Assembly: GCA_944326495.1 (NCBI GenBank)
Contig: CALVEE010000069.1
Coordinates: forward strand, 1 to 32,348
DNA: 32,348 bases
From: Candidatus Gastranaerophilales bacterium
Lineage (GTDB): Bacteria > Cyanobacteriota > Vampirovibrionia > Gastranaerophilales > Gastranaerophilaceae
Direction of reading: 5' to 3'
In this document: positions 1 to 7,544 of the stretch, in pieces
Layout of the letters: each line of letters opens with the position of its first letter
Position numbering within the stretch: the first letter of the stretch is position 1
Made by a program: the position numbers and the translations under genes
The notes under the pieces: generated by a model
Told to the model about the DNA's origin: nothing
Database searches by the model: none
Seen by the model: the letters and a program-made list of their open reading frames with translations, nothing else

Positions 1-540
1 ATAGAAGAAGTCGGAATTGATGCAACACGTTATTGGATGGAGATGCGGAATATTGATATGACGCTTGATTTCGATATTGAGCTTGCCAAGCGCTCCACTG
101 ATGAAAATCCTGTATTCTATGTTCAATACGCTTATGCAAGAGTCTGCTCAATTCTAAGAAATGCAGTGAATGAAAGGCTTAATCCGGAGACGGGTGAAAA
201 ACTCCCGGCTCCTATGAAGCAGGAAGAACTTGAGGATTTAGTCAAAAATTTTGATAAGAATATAATCCTTAATACGGCGGACAGTGCAAAAACATTAATT
301 CTTAAGCTCGAAGAATTCAAATCCGTTATAGCTCTTTCAGCTCAAAACAGAACTGTTTATACAATTTGCAGATATGTTCAGGAGCTTGCGGCTGAATTCC
401 ATTCATTCTATAACTCAAATAGAGTAATTTCAGAGGATAAAGAGCTGATGAAATCAAGACTTGCACTAATGATTGCAATAAAAACAACATTGAAAAATGC
501 GCTTGATATTCTTGCTGTTTCAGCTCCTGAAAAAATGTAA
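1..540 (+). CDS. argS: Arginyl-tRNA synthetase, C-terminal part (5' end outside window)
   Basis: This class I synthetase charges tRNA-Arg with arginine in the cytoplasm. The frame is open from base 1, so the gene enters from the left edge and only the last 179 codons are present. The first residues read IEEVGIDATRYWMEMR, the stretch that follows the KMSKR-type loop in ArgS. After it come DFDIELAKRSTDENPVFYVQ and YAYARVCSI, the start of the DALR anticodon-binding domain. The catalytic Rossmann core with its HIGH motif lies outside the window. It stops at 538-540 and faces the convergent ybaK operon across 138 bp. The ATG at 37 is internal and is not the start. Confidence 0.95.
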   Translation: MEEVGIDATRYWMEMRNIDMTLDFDIELAKRSTDENPVFYVQYAYARVCSILRNAVNERLNPETGEKLPAPMKQEELEDLVKNFDKNIILNTADSAKTLILKLEEFKSVIALSAQNRTVYTICRYVQELAAEFHSFYNSNRVISEDKELMKSRLALMIAIKTTLKNALDILAVSAPEKM

Positions 541-567
541 AAAATAAATAAAAAAAATAAATAATAC

Positions 568-676
568 GTTTGCAGCACCAAACTTATCGGCCGGTAGTGT
601 AATGGAGCTTGCTTCATTATTAACGAAATAAAGTAAAATTTTTTTACCGTTAACTTTAGTCTAACGGGCTGCAAAC
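568..676. other. Nested inverted repeats; possible three-way-junction RNA or large terminator
   Basis: This lies between the convergent argS and ybaK genes. A perfect 9-bp outer stem pairs GTTTGCAGC (568-576) with GCTGCAAAC (668-676). Inside are AATGGAGC/GCTTCATT (601-618, one G-T pair when read on the plus strand) and CCGTTA/TAACGG (647-667, 9-nt loop), the latter abutting the outer arm. TTAACG (620-625) could pair with CGTTAA (648-653) instead. On the minus strand the right end of the outer stem runs into a T-rich stretch, so it may end the ybaK operon. The 91-nt interior is too long for a simple terminator. No known RNA family was recognised. Confidence 0.45.
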
Positions 677-678
677 AT

Positions 679-1152
679 TCAAAAACAAATTTCCTTAAGT
701 TGAAAAGTTATTAATTTGGCTAAATCACTTAAAGATAATTCCACCTGATAACCGATTTTTCCGGCGCTGAAAATTATTGTATCAAAATTTTTAGCAGAAG
801 AATCTATTGTTGTCGTAAAAAATTTTTTCATTCCGATAGGAGAGCATCCGCCGTGAATATAGCCCGTTAAAGGCAAAAGCTCCCTAGATTTAAGCATCTC
901 GATAGACTTTTCATTAACAGCCTGTGCGGCTTTTTTTAAATCAAGTTCTTCAGCAACAGGTAACATAAAGACATAATACTTTTTTGATTTTCCGACTGTA
1001 ACAAGGGTTTTAAAAACCTGCGCCGGATTTTGATTTAAAACAGCTGCGACTTCTACACCGCTAATAGCATCTGTATCAGTATATGTATAATGTTTATATT
1101 TTACCCCCGCTTTATCAAGCATTCTCATTACATTTGTTTTAAATTCACTCAT
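679..1152 (-). CDS. ybaK: YbaK/EbsC-type aminoacyl-tRNA deacylase (probably Cys-tRNA(Pro))
   Basis: This YbaK/ProX-superfamily protein probably hydrolyses mischarged Cys-tRNA(Pro) in trans. The full YbaK layout is visible: an N-terminal helix, then QVFKTLV, the conserved hydrophobic strands, LDLKKAAQAVN, the glycine-rich GYIHGGCSPIG segment and the GYQVELSLSDLAKL end. From the chosen ATG at 1152 it is 157 residues, the usual family length. That ATG overlaps the upstream stop as ATGA. An upstream in-frame ATG at 1170 would add six residues. It is the last gene of the dprA-topA-DUF4186-ybaK operon. The fold is certain; the exact tRNA substrate is taken from the family. Confidence 0.9.
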   Translation of the reverse strand: MSEFKTNVMRMLDKAGVKYKHYTYTDTDAISGVEVAAVLNQNPAQVFKTLVTVGKSKKYYVFMLPVAEELDLKKAAQAVNEKSIEMLKSRELLPLTGYIHGGCSPIGMKKFFTTTIDSSAKNFDTIIFSAGKIGYQVELSLSDLAKLITFQLKEICF

Positions 1153-1493
1153 ACTGCCCGTTTTATCCATTCCATAATTACACCAGTAAGATATTCCTGC
1201 TGTGCTTCATTCAATTGAATTCCTTTTGGAATTCTATGCCATTTTTCAATACACCCCCTGCAGCAGGTCGCAGTCGCATGCTGGGCTATAAACACCGGAT
1301 GACCGCGCATTGGAGTCTGCTTGCCGTCATTAGGGATATGAGCCGGCGCAATTCTTTTTGAGATAAAATCTTTTGCGTGTGATTTTATAGTATCAAGCCC
1401 TTTTGCGTCAATATATACCTTTTCTTTTTCCTTTAGTTTAAATCTGCTTCTAAATTTTGATTTGGAAAGCCGCTGGAATAGTTCATCATACAT
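1149..1493 (-). CDS. DUF4186 family protein
   Basis: This small conserved protein has no assigned function. Its 114 residues match what I recall of DUF4186 from end to end: SKFRSRFKL near the N terminus, AKDFISKRIAPAHIPNDGKQ, then TPMRGHPVFIAQHATATCC and the CRGCIEKWHRIPKG block. The closely spaced cysteines and histidines (HATATCCRGC and KWH) suggest a metal site, but that is inference. It starts 6 bp after the topA stop, with AAGGAA upstream as a ribosome site, and overlaps ybaK by 4 nt, so it is translated in the same operon. Its place beside topA and a tRNA-editing enzyme does not reveal a function. Confidence 0.88.
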   Translation of the reverse strand: MYDELFQRLSKSKFRSRFKLKEKEKVYIDAKGLDTIKSHAKDFISKRIAPAHIPNDGKQTPMRGHPVFIAQHATATCCRGCIEKWHRIPKGIQLNEAQQEYLTGVIMEWIKRAV

Positions 1494-1499
1494 ATTCCG

Positions 1500-3782
1500 T
1501 TATTCCTTATTTTCCTCTTCTATTGCCCGTTTAAAAGAGCAGGTGCGGCTTGAACAGACTTCAAAGAGGCCGTTTTTAGTATTTTTCTTAACCAGAAGTT
1601 CGCCGCATTCGGGGCAGGTATTTCCACTAGGCTCATCCCAGAGAGCGTAAGAGCATTCAGGATAACGATTACAGCCAAAGAATACTTTGCCGTATTTTGA
1701 TTTCTTTTCAATAATAACCCCTTCGCCGCATTTCGGGCATTTCACACCGGTAGAGCGGATATATTTTTTGCGGTTCTTGCATTCCTTACATTCAAGATAT
1801 TTTCCGTAAGGCCCTATTTTCATTACCATTTCACCGCCGCATTTTTCGCATTTCTCTTCAACAGTATTGTTATCTTCATTAACATCATCAAGCTCAACGC
1901 TGTTATTAAGTGAAATGATTGTTTTGCATTCGGGATAGCCGGAACACCCTAAAAACTGGCTCCCGAAACGGCTTGTTTTTACAAGCATAACGCGGCCGCA
2001 GTTAGGGCATTTCTTATCACTTTCTATAACTACTCTCTGGGCATTTTGCATTACAGAATTAACAACTTCCATAAACGGAGTGTAAAACTCTTTTAAGACT
2101 ACATTCCAGACAGCTTTTTTTTCTGCAATCTTATCGAGTTTTTCTTCCATGCCGGCTGTAAATTTGTAATCCATAATATCCGAGAATTGGCTTACAAGCT
2201 GCTTACAAACAGTTCTTCCAAGAAGTGTCGGATGAAGGGCTTTATCCTTTTTTTCAACATACTTTCTGGTTTGGATTACGGTAATAATTGTAGCGTAAGT
2301 TGACGGACGCCCGATGCCGTGTTCTTCAAGCGCTTTGACAAGAGAGGCTTCATTGTACCTCGGAGGCGGCTGTGTGAAATGCTGTTTGGGTGTAATTTCT
2401 TTACATTTAACCTTATCCCCGTTTTCAAGGTCAGGAATTTTAGCGTCTGCTTCTTTTTCATCCTCTTCTGCGTCATTATAGAGTTTTAAGAACCCGTCAA
2501 ATAAGATTTTGCTCGTGCCGGCTTTCAAGTTATAATCGCCTGCTTTTATATCAATAGTCTTGTTTGCAATCTCTGCCGGCGCCATCTGCGAGGACATGAA
2601 TTTATCCCATATTAGTTTATAAAGTTTGTACTGGTCAGGGGTAAGATATTGCTTGATGCTTTCAGGAGTCCTGTCAGGATATGAAGGCCTGATTGCTTCG
2701 TGTGCGTCCTGAACATTCTGTTTGCCTTTTACATAAACATTTGTTGAGGGCGGGTAGTATTTTTCTCCGTAGTTTTCAATAATAAATGTTTTTGCCATCT
2801 CATGCGCGTCATCAGAAATTCTCACGCTGTCGGTTCTCATATAAGTAATAAGTCCCACAGGAGTTCCTTCGATTTCAATCCCTTCATAAAGTTTTTGCGC
2901 GACCTGCATGGTTTTTGATACACCAAATCCTAACTTAGAGCTTGCAGCCCTTTGAAGAGTTGAGGTTATAAAAGGTGCGGTAGGCTTTCTTTTTGTTTCT
3001 TTTTTGGTAACCTTTTCTACTATAAATTCGGTTTCTGGATTAAGAAGATATTCTTTTATTTTATTAGCTTCTTCTTCATTATTAATCTCAATTTTTTTGT
3101 TTTTGTATTTATTAACTTCCGCCTCAAACGTTTTACCGTCTTTGTCCATAATCGCGTGTATGCTCCAGTATTCCTTTGGAACAAAAGCTTCAATTTCTTC
3201 TTCTCTTTCGCAAATCATACGGAGTGCAACTGATTGAACCCGTCCGGCAGATAGTCTGTAATTCCCGAGCTGTTTCCAGAGGACAGGAGAAAGTTTATAG
3301 CCTACAAGTTTGTCTAAGATTTGCCTTGTCTGCTGAGCTTTTACTCTATCCATATCAATCTGTCGCGGATGATCGACTGCGTATTTTACAGCCTTAGGAG
3401 TAATCTCGTTAAACTCAATTCTATACACTTTATCATCAGGAACTTTCAGAAGCTCTCTCACATGCCAGGCAATAGCTTCCCCCTCACGGTCAGGGTCGGA
3501 AGCCAGATAAATTTTATCCGATTTTTTGGCCATCTCGTTTAATTTGGCAACAACCTTCTGTTTTTCCGGAATAACAACATATGTAGGTTTGAAATCATTC
3601 TGGACGTCAAACCCTAAAACATTTTCCGGAAGATTTCTTACATGCCCGAAGCTTGCCTCAATCTGATACCCGTCACCCAGAATTTTTTTTATGGTCTTGG
3701 ATTTAGCTGGAGCCTCGACTATTACAAGAGCCTTCTCCTTTTTCGATTTAGCTGTTTTTTTTTCTTCCGCTGCTGCTGTCAT
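1500..3782 (-). CDS. topA: DNA topoisomerase I (type IA)
   Basis: This enzyme relaxes negative supercoils by cutting one strand through a 5'-phosphotyrosine. The Toprim domain opens with LVIVEAPAKSKTIKKIL near residue 19 and carries the metal-binding DPDREGEAIAWH at about 96-107. The catalytic tyrosine is Y314 in LITYMRTDS. The core continues through RPSYPDRTPE and EEHGIGRPSTYATII. The C terminus holds four C4 zinc ribbons, starting CPNCG, CEKCG, CPKCG and CPECG; the second uses a CKECK second half and the last ends CSSRTC. At 760 residues it has ordinary length. Its ATG overlaps the dprA stop by 4 nt, a sign of translational coupling. Confidence 0.97.
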   Translation of the reverse strand: MTAAAEEKKTAKSKKEKALVIVEAPAKSKTIKKILGDGYQIEASFGHVRNLPENVLGFDVQNDFKPTYVVIPEKQKVVAKLNEMAKKSDKIYLASDPDREGEAIAWHVRELLKVPDDKVYRIEFNEITPKAVKYAVDHPRQIDMDRVKAQQTRQILDKLVGYKLSPVLWKQLGNYRLSAGRVQSVALRMICEREEEIEAFVPKEYWSIHAIMDKDGKTFEAEVNKYKNKKIEINNEEEANKIKEYLLNPETEFIVEKVTKKETKRKPTAPFITSTLQRAASSKLGFGVSKTMQVAQKLYEGIEIEGTPVGLITYMRTDSVRISDDAHEMAKTFIIENYGEKYYPPSTNVYVKGKQNVQDAHEAIRPSYPDRTPESIKQYLTPDQYKLYKLIWDKFMSSQMAPAEIANKTIDIKAGDYNLKAGTSKILFDGFLKLYNDAEEDEKEADAKIPDLENGDKVKCKEITPKQHFTQPPPRYNEASLVKALEEHGIGRPSTYATIITVIQTRKYVEKKDKALHPTLLGRTVCKQLVSQFSDIMDYKFTAGMEEKLDKIAEKKAVWNVVLKEFYTPFMEVVNSVMQNAQRVVIESDKKCPNCGRVMLVKTSRFGSQFLGCSGYPECKTIISLNNSVELDDVNEDNNTVEEKCEKCGGEMVMKIGPYGKYLECKECKNRKKYIRSTGVKCPKCGEGVIIEKKSKYGKVFFGCNRYPECSYALWDEPSGNTCPECGELLVKKNTKNGLFEVCSSRTCSFKRAIEEENKE

Positions 3783-4879
3783 GCCTTTTTATACCTGTCA
3801 CCTTCTATTTGTTCAATCAAGCCCTGGACTTCCATCATTGTAAGAACTGATAACAATTCGTCCGTATTTATTTTAACTGCGGCTTGAATTTCATCAAAAC
3901 CTTTAGGTTCAATCTCTATTATATCAAAAATTATTTTTTGAACAGGGTCTGTCAGTGCGAAATTATTTTGGCCGGACTTAGAATTTTCAAATTTTGGAGG
4001 TTGGATTTCCCAATTTAAAGCATTTAGAATATCTGCACCCGATGTTACAATTGTTGCCCCGTTTTTTATAAGATGATAAATTCCTTCGGTATTTTTGTTG
4101 TTAATTGCGCCCGGAATGCACATAAGCTCACGCCCTTGCTCGAGTGTAAGGTTTGCGGAAATCAATGCGCCGCTCTTCATAGCAGCTTCTCCAACAACAG
4201 TGCCGTAAGAAAGTCCGGTTACGATTCTGTTTCTCTGTGGAAAACGGAATTTTAACGGTTCAAATGTCGGATAATACTCACTAACGACAGCTCCGTATCC
4301 GTTTTCAATTTGTTCATAAAGATGTTTGTTTGCGCTCGGATATGTATAATCAAATCCGCTTGCAATAACACCTATTGTCTTTAAGTTACTGTCAATTGCA
4401 CTTACGTGTGAAACGGTATCAATACCAGATGCAAGGCCTGAGACAATACAAATATCCGTATTTCGGAGTTCATTTATAATCCGCTTTACACTGTCTCTTC
4501 CGGTAAGGCTTGCGCGTCTTGAGCCGACAAACGCAACTGTTCTTTCAAGATTGCATGAGAATAAATCACCCTTGTAATAAAGAACCATCGGTGGATTTGA
4601 AATCTGTGAAAGCATATAGGGATAATTCGGATTATCAAAAGTCAGAAACTTTATTCCTCGTTTTATAACTTCTTCAAAAACCTTATCCGGATTAACAGTG
4701 CGTTTTTTTTCAATAAAATTTTCCGCTTTTCTTACGCTCAGCCCTTCTATTTGTTTCAGCTCATTCAGAGTCGAATTAAAGGCTGTCTCAATATCGCCGA
4801 AATAATTATAAAGCCTCTGTATAAAGCTTGAATCAAGCTGCTCTATTGCGGAAAATGCTATCCAGAATTTTTCTTTCAT
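3779..4879 (-). CDS. dprA: DNA-processing protein DprA (Smf)
   Basis: DprA binds single-stranded DNA taken up during transformation and loads RecA on it. The N-terminal region (about 1-60) is the helix-hairpin-helix/SAM-like part. The Rossmann-like DNA_processg_A core follows, with AFVGSRRASLTGRDSVKRI, VSGLASGIDTVSH, IGVIASGFDYTYPSANKHLY, SEYYPTFEPLKFRFPQRNRI and SGALISANLTLEQGRE. The C terminus (about 305-366) is a small winged-helix-like domain, IFDIIEIEPKGFDEIQAA onward. The 366 residues are normal for the family. It is the first gene of the operon, directly before topA, a common pairing. No ribosome site precedes the ATG (see the promoter entry). Confidence 0.95.
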   Translation of the reverse strand: MKEKFWIAFSAIEQLDSSFIQRLYNYFGDIETAFNSTLNELKQIEGLSVRKAENFIEKKRTVNPDKVFEEVIKRGIKFLTFDNPNYPYMLSQISNPPMVLYYKGDLFSCNLERTVAFVGSRRASLTGRDSVKRIINELRNTDICIVSGLASGIDTVSHVSAIDSNLKTIGVIASGFDYTYPSANKHLYEQIENGYGAVVSEYYPTFEPLKFRFPQRNRIVTGLSYGTVVGEAAMKSGALISANLTLEQGRELMCIPGAINNKNTEGIYHLIKNGATIVTSGADILNALNWEIQPPKFENSKSGQNNFALTDPVQKIIFDIIEIEPKGFDEIQAAVKINTDELLSVLTMMEVQGLIEQIEGDRYKKA

Positions 4880-4885
4880 TTTTTA

Positions 4886-4894
4886 ATTGTAACA
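4886..4894 (-). promoter_or_regulatory. dprA: Candidate extended -10 for dprA operon (leaderless start likely)
   Basis: Read on the minus strand this is TGTTACAAT, an extended -10 (TGn-TACAAT). Only 6 nt separate it from the dprA ATG, so transcription would begin at or next to the start codon. The -35 (TATTCT) is poor. The missing ribosome site fits a leaderless mRNA. Confidence 0.35.
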
Positions 4895-4949
4895 TAGAAG
4901 AAACAAAGAGAATACTATTTTTCTGCAAAACCATATAGAAAATACTGTT

Positions 4950-5100
4950 CCCTCTCCTTACGGGAGAGGAGCAGCCGTGTTTGAGGCGTGAGCCGAAAAC
5001 TACGGATGCGGTGAGGGGGCAGTCAGTAAGAACAAATAAAAAACTATAAAGTGAATTTTAAAAGAGCAGCTTGTTTAGATAATATAATTATAAGGTTAAT
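4950..5100 (+). repeat. Dispersed repeat A, copy 1
   Basis: The core (4950-5024) starts with a hairpin, CCTCTCC TTAC GGGAGAGG, and continues through GCAGCCGTGTTTGAGGC, GCCGAAAACTACGGATGCG and GTGAGGGGGCAGTC. A less conserved AT-rich tail with AGATAATATAATTATAAG runs to about 5100. Other copies lie at 20267, 20545 and, inverted, 21332. Part of the 4880-5497 intergenic island. Confidence 0.85.
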
Positions 5101-5198
5101 GTCAGGCAGTGCCTGACCTACTGTTCTGTGCTGGTTTAATTCATTAAAATTTTAACTTCTCCTAAACTCCTAAACCACTAAACTTCTAAATCCTAATC

Positions 5199-5235
5199 AG
5201 CACCCACCCAAGCCCTCCCTCACTAGGGAGGGGTG
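5199..5235 (+). repeat. Dispersed repeat C, copy 1
   Basis: It reads AGCACCCACCC followed by AGCCCTCCCTCACTAGGGAGG, giving a CCCTCCCT/AGGGAGGG type hairpin. A near-identical copy is at 23413-23449 and an inverted relative at 23324-23356. Confidence 0.75.
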
Positions 5236-5252
5236 ACTGTGCACTTGGTTTT

Positions 5253-5284
5253 CTTATTCACTTATTCACTTATTTACCTATTCA
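5253..5284 (+). repeat. Short tandem repeat, 4 x 8 bp
   Basis: Four units follow one another: CTTATTCA, CTTATTCA, CTTATTTA, CCTATTCA. It is in non-coding DNA between two minus-strand genes. Confidence 0.7.
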
Positions 5285-5361
5285 CCAGTTAGTGGGTCAG
5301 ACACTCACTGACTATAAGTTATTGTCAAGAAAGTATGCCTAACTGACCAAAACCCTGACGG

Positions 5362-5416
5362 ACAGCCTCCTCACCACATTCGTTGTTTTTGTTTTTATTG
5401 GAAAACTTATGATAAC
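5362..5416 (-). repeat. Deletion derivative of repeat A (inverted)
   Basis: Read on the minus strand it starts like the 5' flank of copy A2 (ATCATAAG, then TTCCAATAAAAACAAAAA and ACG) and passes straight into the repeat A end (ATGTGGTGAGGAGGC). The central hairpin and GCAGCCG part are missing. Confidence 0.6.
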
Positions 5417-5497
5417 TAAAAAATAACTAGTCGTGCGGAGCAAGCCCTGCACTGTCGGCTAAAGCACAGACTGCAGCAGACAAGAACAGCCTTATAA

Positions 5498-6142
5498 TTA
5501 TTCTTCCAGCCTTATCCTTGTATCTGAATAGTATTCCTGATTTAGAGTATCAGCGTTTCGGGCTTTAGTGATTTTTTCTGAAAGCTCCGGATTAGGGCTG
5601 ATTTCGCAAGCCTGCTGTAAATACTTGAGAGCAGCTTTTGTGTCACCGAGCTTTAGATAAGTATCGCCCATTTTATATAAAGTATCGTAATGTCTTGTAT
5701 AGCCTTTTCGATAAGCTATTTTATACATTTTTAGAGCCCTTTTATACATTTCGCGCCGGTAATAAAACTCTCCCAGTCTAAAAAAAGCTTCCGGTCTGCT
5801 TTTGTCAACACCTATAGCGTCAAAAAAACAGCCCTTCGCATAACGGTCTTTGCCTATAATATCATAGAGAGTACCAAGTTTAATCTTATATTCAATGTTT
5901 GCCGGATTTTTATGCGCAAGCATGTGGTATAAATTTAATGCTGCAGTCATTTCATCATTCAAATTCCCGCTTTTTAGCGCAAGATTATAATAAAAACCGG
6001 CTTTTTCTTCCAGCTCGCTTTCGCTCAATTTGGAATAATCAATCGGGATTTGATACTCCAGACCGCCCTTTATTGCTGAATAAGCAGGAATACTTATTAA
6101 TATAAATAAAAATATCAAAAAAATTTTAATCAAGTGGCGCAT
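5498..6142 (-). CDS. Exported tetratricopeptide-repeat (TPR) protein
   Basis: This 214-residue protein probably mediates protein-protein contacts outside the cytoplasm. Residues 1-22 form a signal peptide: MRH, a hydrophobic stretch, then PAYSA as a likely cleavage site. TPR-like helical pairs fill about residues 45-195. Clear ones are PANIEYKIKLGTLYDIIGKD, RPEAFFRLGEFYYRREMYKR and YDTLYKMGDTYLKLGDTKAA, the last with ALKYLQQACEISPN. The C-terminal 25 residues are charged. It is a single gene, divergent from nuoA. Nothing ties it to complex I except position. The specific partner is unknown. Confidence 0.85.
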   Translation of the reverse strand: MRHLIKIFLIFLFILISIPAYSAIKGGLEYQIPIDYSKLSESELEEKAGFYYNLALKSGNLNDEMTAALNLYHMLAHKNPANIEYKIKLGTLYDIIGKDRYAKGCFFDAIGVDKSRPEAFFRLGEFYYRREMYKRALKMYKIAYRKGYTRHYDTLYKMGDTYLKLGDTKAALKYLQQACEISPNPELSEKITKARNADTLNQEYYSDTRIRLEE

Positions 6143-6174
6143 ATTATTTAACTTAATATTACATAATAATATCT

Positions 6175-6183
6175 ATTATATCA
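6175..6183 (-). promoter_or_regulatory. Candidate extended -10 promoter of the TPR gene
   Basis: On the minus strand the sequence is TGATATAAT, a perfect extended -10 (TGn-TATAAT). The expected start lies about 25 nt before the ATG at 6142. The -35 is weak, as is common with extended -10 sites. Confidence 0.5.
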
Positions 6184-6225
6184 GAAAGTTTTTTAGTAAA
6201 ATAATTTTAAGAGGGTTTTGATTTA

Positions 6226-6579
6226 GTGAAAGAACTTGTTTGTTTATCAGTATTCATAATCTTATCAACGCTTTTTGCGATTGCGATGGTGATAGCGGGG
6301 TTTATCTGCCAGTACAGAAAAAAATGCGCGGTAAAAGATACAACATATGAATGCGGTATAGAACCGGTTTCTGACGCGAGAATTGAATTTGATGTGAAAT
6401 ATTTTAATTACGCGGTTTTATTTTTGATTTTTGATATTGAAACGATTTTTCTTTACCCTTTTGCTGTATTTTTAGGGATTTTAGGCTGGTTTGCGGTTAT
6501 TGAGGCTTTTATTTTTGTGGCATTATTATTGTTCGGATTGTGGTTTGCTATAGAAAAAAAGATGTTGAGGTGGATTTAG
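6226..6579 (+). CDS. nuoA: NADH-quinone oxidoreductase subunit A
   Basis: This small membrane subunit sits at the junction between the Q module and the proton-pumping arm of complex I. Its 117 residues show three membrane segments (about 5-27, 62-84 and 87-110). The conserved loop has TYECGIEPVSDARIEFDVKY, including the junction cysteine. The next conserved block is FDIETIFLYPFAV. It starts with GTG at 6226, with AAGAGGG about 10 nt upstream. It is the first gene of the operon. A weak TAAAAT at 6197-6202 might be its -10. nuoB follows with no gap. Confidence 0.96.
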   Translation: MKELVCLSVFIILSTLFAIAMVIAGFICQYRKKCAVKDTTYECGIEPVSDARIEFDVKYFNYAVLFLIFDIETIFLYPFAVFLGILGWFAVIEAFIFVALLLFGLWFAIEKKMLRWI

Positions 6580-7110
6580 GTGAATATTATTGTATCTTCT
6601 ATTGATTATATTTTAAACTGGAGCAGGGCAAATTCACTCTGGCCTTTGACATTTGCGACCTCCTGCTGCGGAATTGAAATGATGCAGACAGTAGCTTCCG
6701 ATAATGATATTGCAAGGTTTGGCTCGGAAGTCTTTCGCGGCTCTCCAAGACAGGCTGATTTATTAATCTGTGCCGGAACTATTACGCATAAAATGGCGCC
6801 GGTATTATTGCGGCTTTACGAGCAGATGCCGGAGCCTAAGTATGTTATTGCAATGGGGGCATGCACCTGCGGCGGCGGAATGTTTGCAGATACTTCGTAT
6901 TCCGTTATAAGAGGGATTGATAAAATTATTCCGGTTGATATTTATCTTCCGATGTGTCCGCCGCGTCCGGAGGCTTTATTAGATGCAGTAAGAAAACTGC
7001 AGAAGAAGATAAAGAAAGAAACAATTATGAACAGAAAAGAGTTTGTAAATTTGCATACTTCCGCTCTTGAAGAGAAAAATAATATGCTGGAAGTAAAAGG
7101 AGGAGCCTGA
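6580..7110 (+). CDS. nuoB: NADH-quinone oxidoreductase subunit B (cluster N2)
   Basis: NuoB holds the terminal [4Fe-4S] cluster N2, which passes electrons to quinone. The cluster ligands are visible: the tandem C29-C30 in SCCGIEMM, C95 in AMGACTCGGG, and C126 in LPMCPPRPEAL. The segment RQADLLICAGTITHKMAP is typical. Most relatives have G before the last cysteine (PGCPPRPE); here it is M. An extra cysteine, C97, sits near the cluster. It starts with GTG immediately after the nuoA stop. It has 176 residues, with a charged tail after about residue 140. Its stop overlaps the nuoC ATG by 1 nt. Confidence 0.97.
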   Translation: MNIIVSSIDYILNWSRANSLWPLTFATSCCGIEMMQTVASDNDIARFGSEVFRGSPRQADLLICAGTITHKMAPVLLRLYEQMPEPKYVIAMGACTCGGGMFADTSYSVIRGIDKIIPVDIYLPMCPPRPEALLDAVRKLQKKIKKETIMNRKEFVNLHTSALEEKNNMLEVKGGA

Positions 7111-7544
7111 TGGATTGGAGTGAATTTCTTAGAATTTTCAATGACTGCGAACTTGATGGGAACAAGATTATTATAAAATCTAAGCTGCGTGAAGTAATAA
7201 ATTTTGTTATTGCAAATTATACATACAATATGCTTAAAGAAATTATTGCAAATGACAAGGGGGAAGGGAAAACCGAGCTTATTTATCATTTTTATTCAAC
7301 TGATGACGAGGAGGATATGTTTATTTCTATAACCGTTGACGGTGAAGTAGAAAGCATTGCTGATATTTTTAAATCTGCAGCGGCTGACGAAAATGAGATT
7401 TACGACTTATTCGGTGTAAAATTTATTGGTAATGAAAATCTAAAGAGGCTATATATGCCCGAAGATTGGAAGGGGTTTCCTTTGAGGAAGGATTATATAC
7501 AAGACGATACGAGGTTAGCGTGGAATGACGATAACAACGTTTAA
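7110..7544 (+). CDS. nuoC: NADH-quinone oxidoreductase subunit C (30 kDa)
   Basis: NuoC is a structural subunit of the Q module, bound to NuoD. At 144 residues it is on the short side, but the signature is present: AADENEIYDLFGVKFIGNE, RLYMPEDWKGFPLRKDY and the acidic end. A strong AAAGGAGGA site lies before the ATG, which overlaps the nuoB stop as TGATG. The gene overlaps nuoD by 20 nt. It is a separate gene, unlike the fused nuoCD of E. coli. Confidence 0.94.
   Translation: MDWSEFLRIFNDCELDGNKIIIKSKLREVINFVIANYTYNMLKEIIANDKGEGKTELIYHFYSTDDEEDMFISITVDGEVESIADIFKSAAADENEIYDLFGVKFIGNENLKRLYMPEDWKGFPLRKDYIQDDTRLAWNDDNNV

Larger units (their letters stand above)
4880..5497. other. Repeat-rich intergenic island between dprA and the TPR gene
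   Basis: This 618-bp stretch has no credible gene. It holds the dprA promoter candidate, repeat A copy 1, a perfect GTCAGGC/GCCTGAC hairpin (5101-5117), a low-complexity C/T/A stretch (about 5150-5196), repeat C copy 1 (5199-5235), an 8-bp tandem repeat (5253-5284) and an inverted deletion derivative of repeat A (5362-5416). Several pieces, such as 5315-5350, look like decayed ends of repeat A. No terminator followed by a clean T tract was seen. Confidence 0.7.

Noticed and set aside
585..660. tRNA-like look (GCCGGTAGTGTAATGG resembles a D arm)
   Set aside because: No T-arm motif, no acceptor pairing at tRNA distance and no anticodon arm of the right geometry.
408..674. 88-codon minus-strand frame downstream of ybaK
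   Set aside because: Half lies antisense to argS and the rest in the stem-loop region; no family resemblance.
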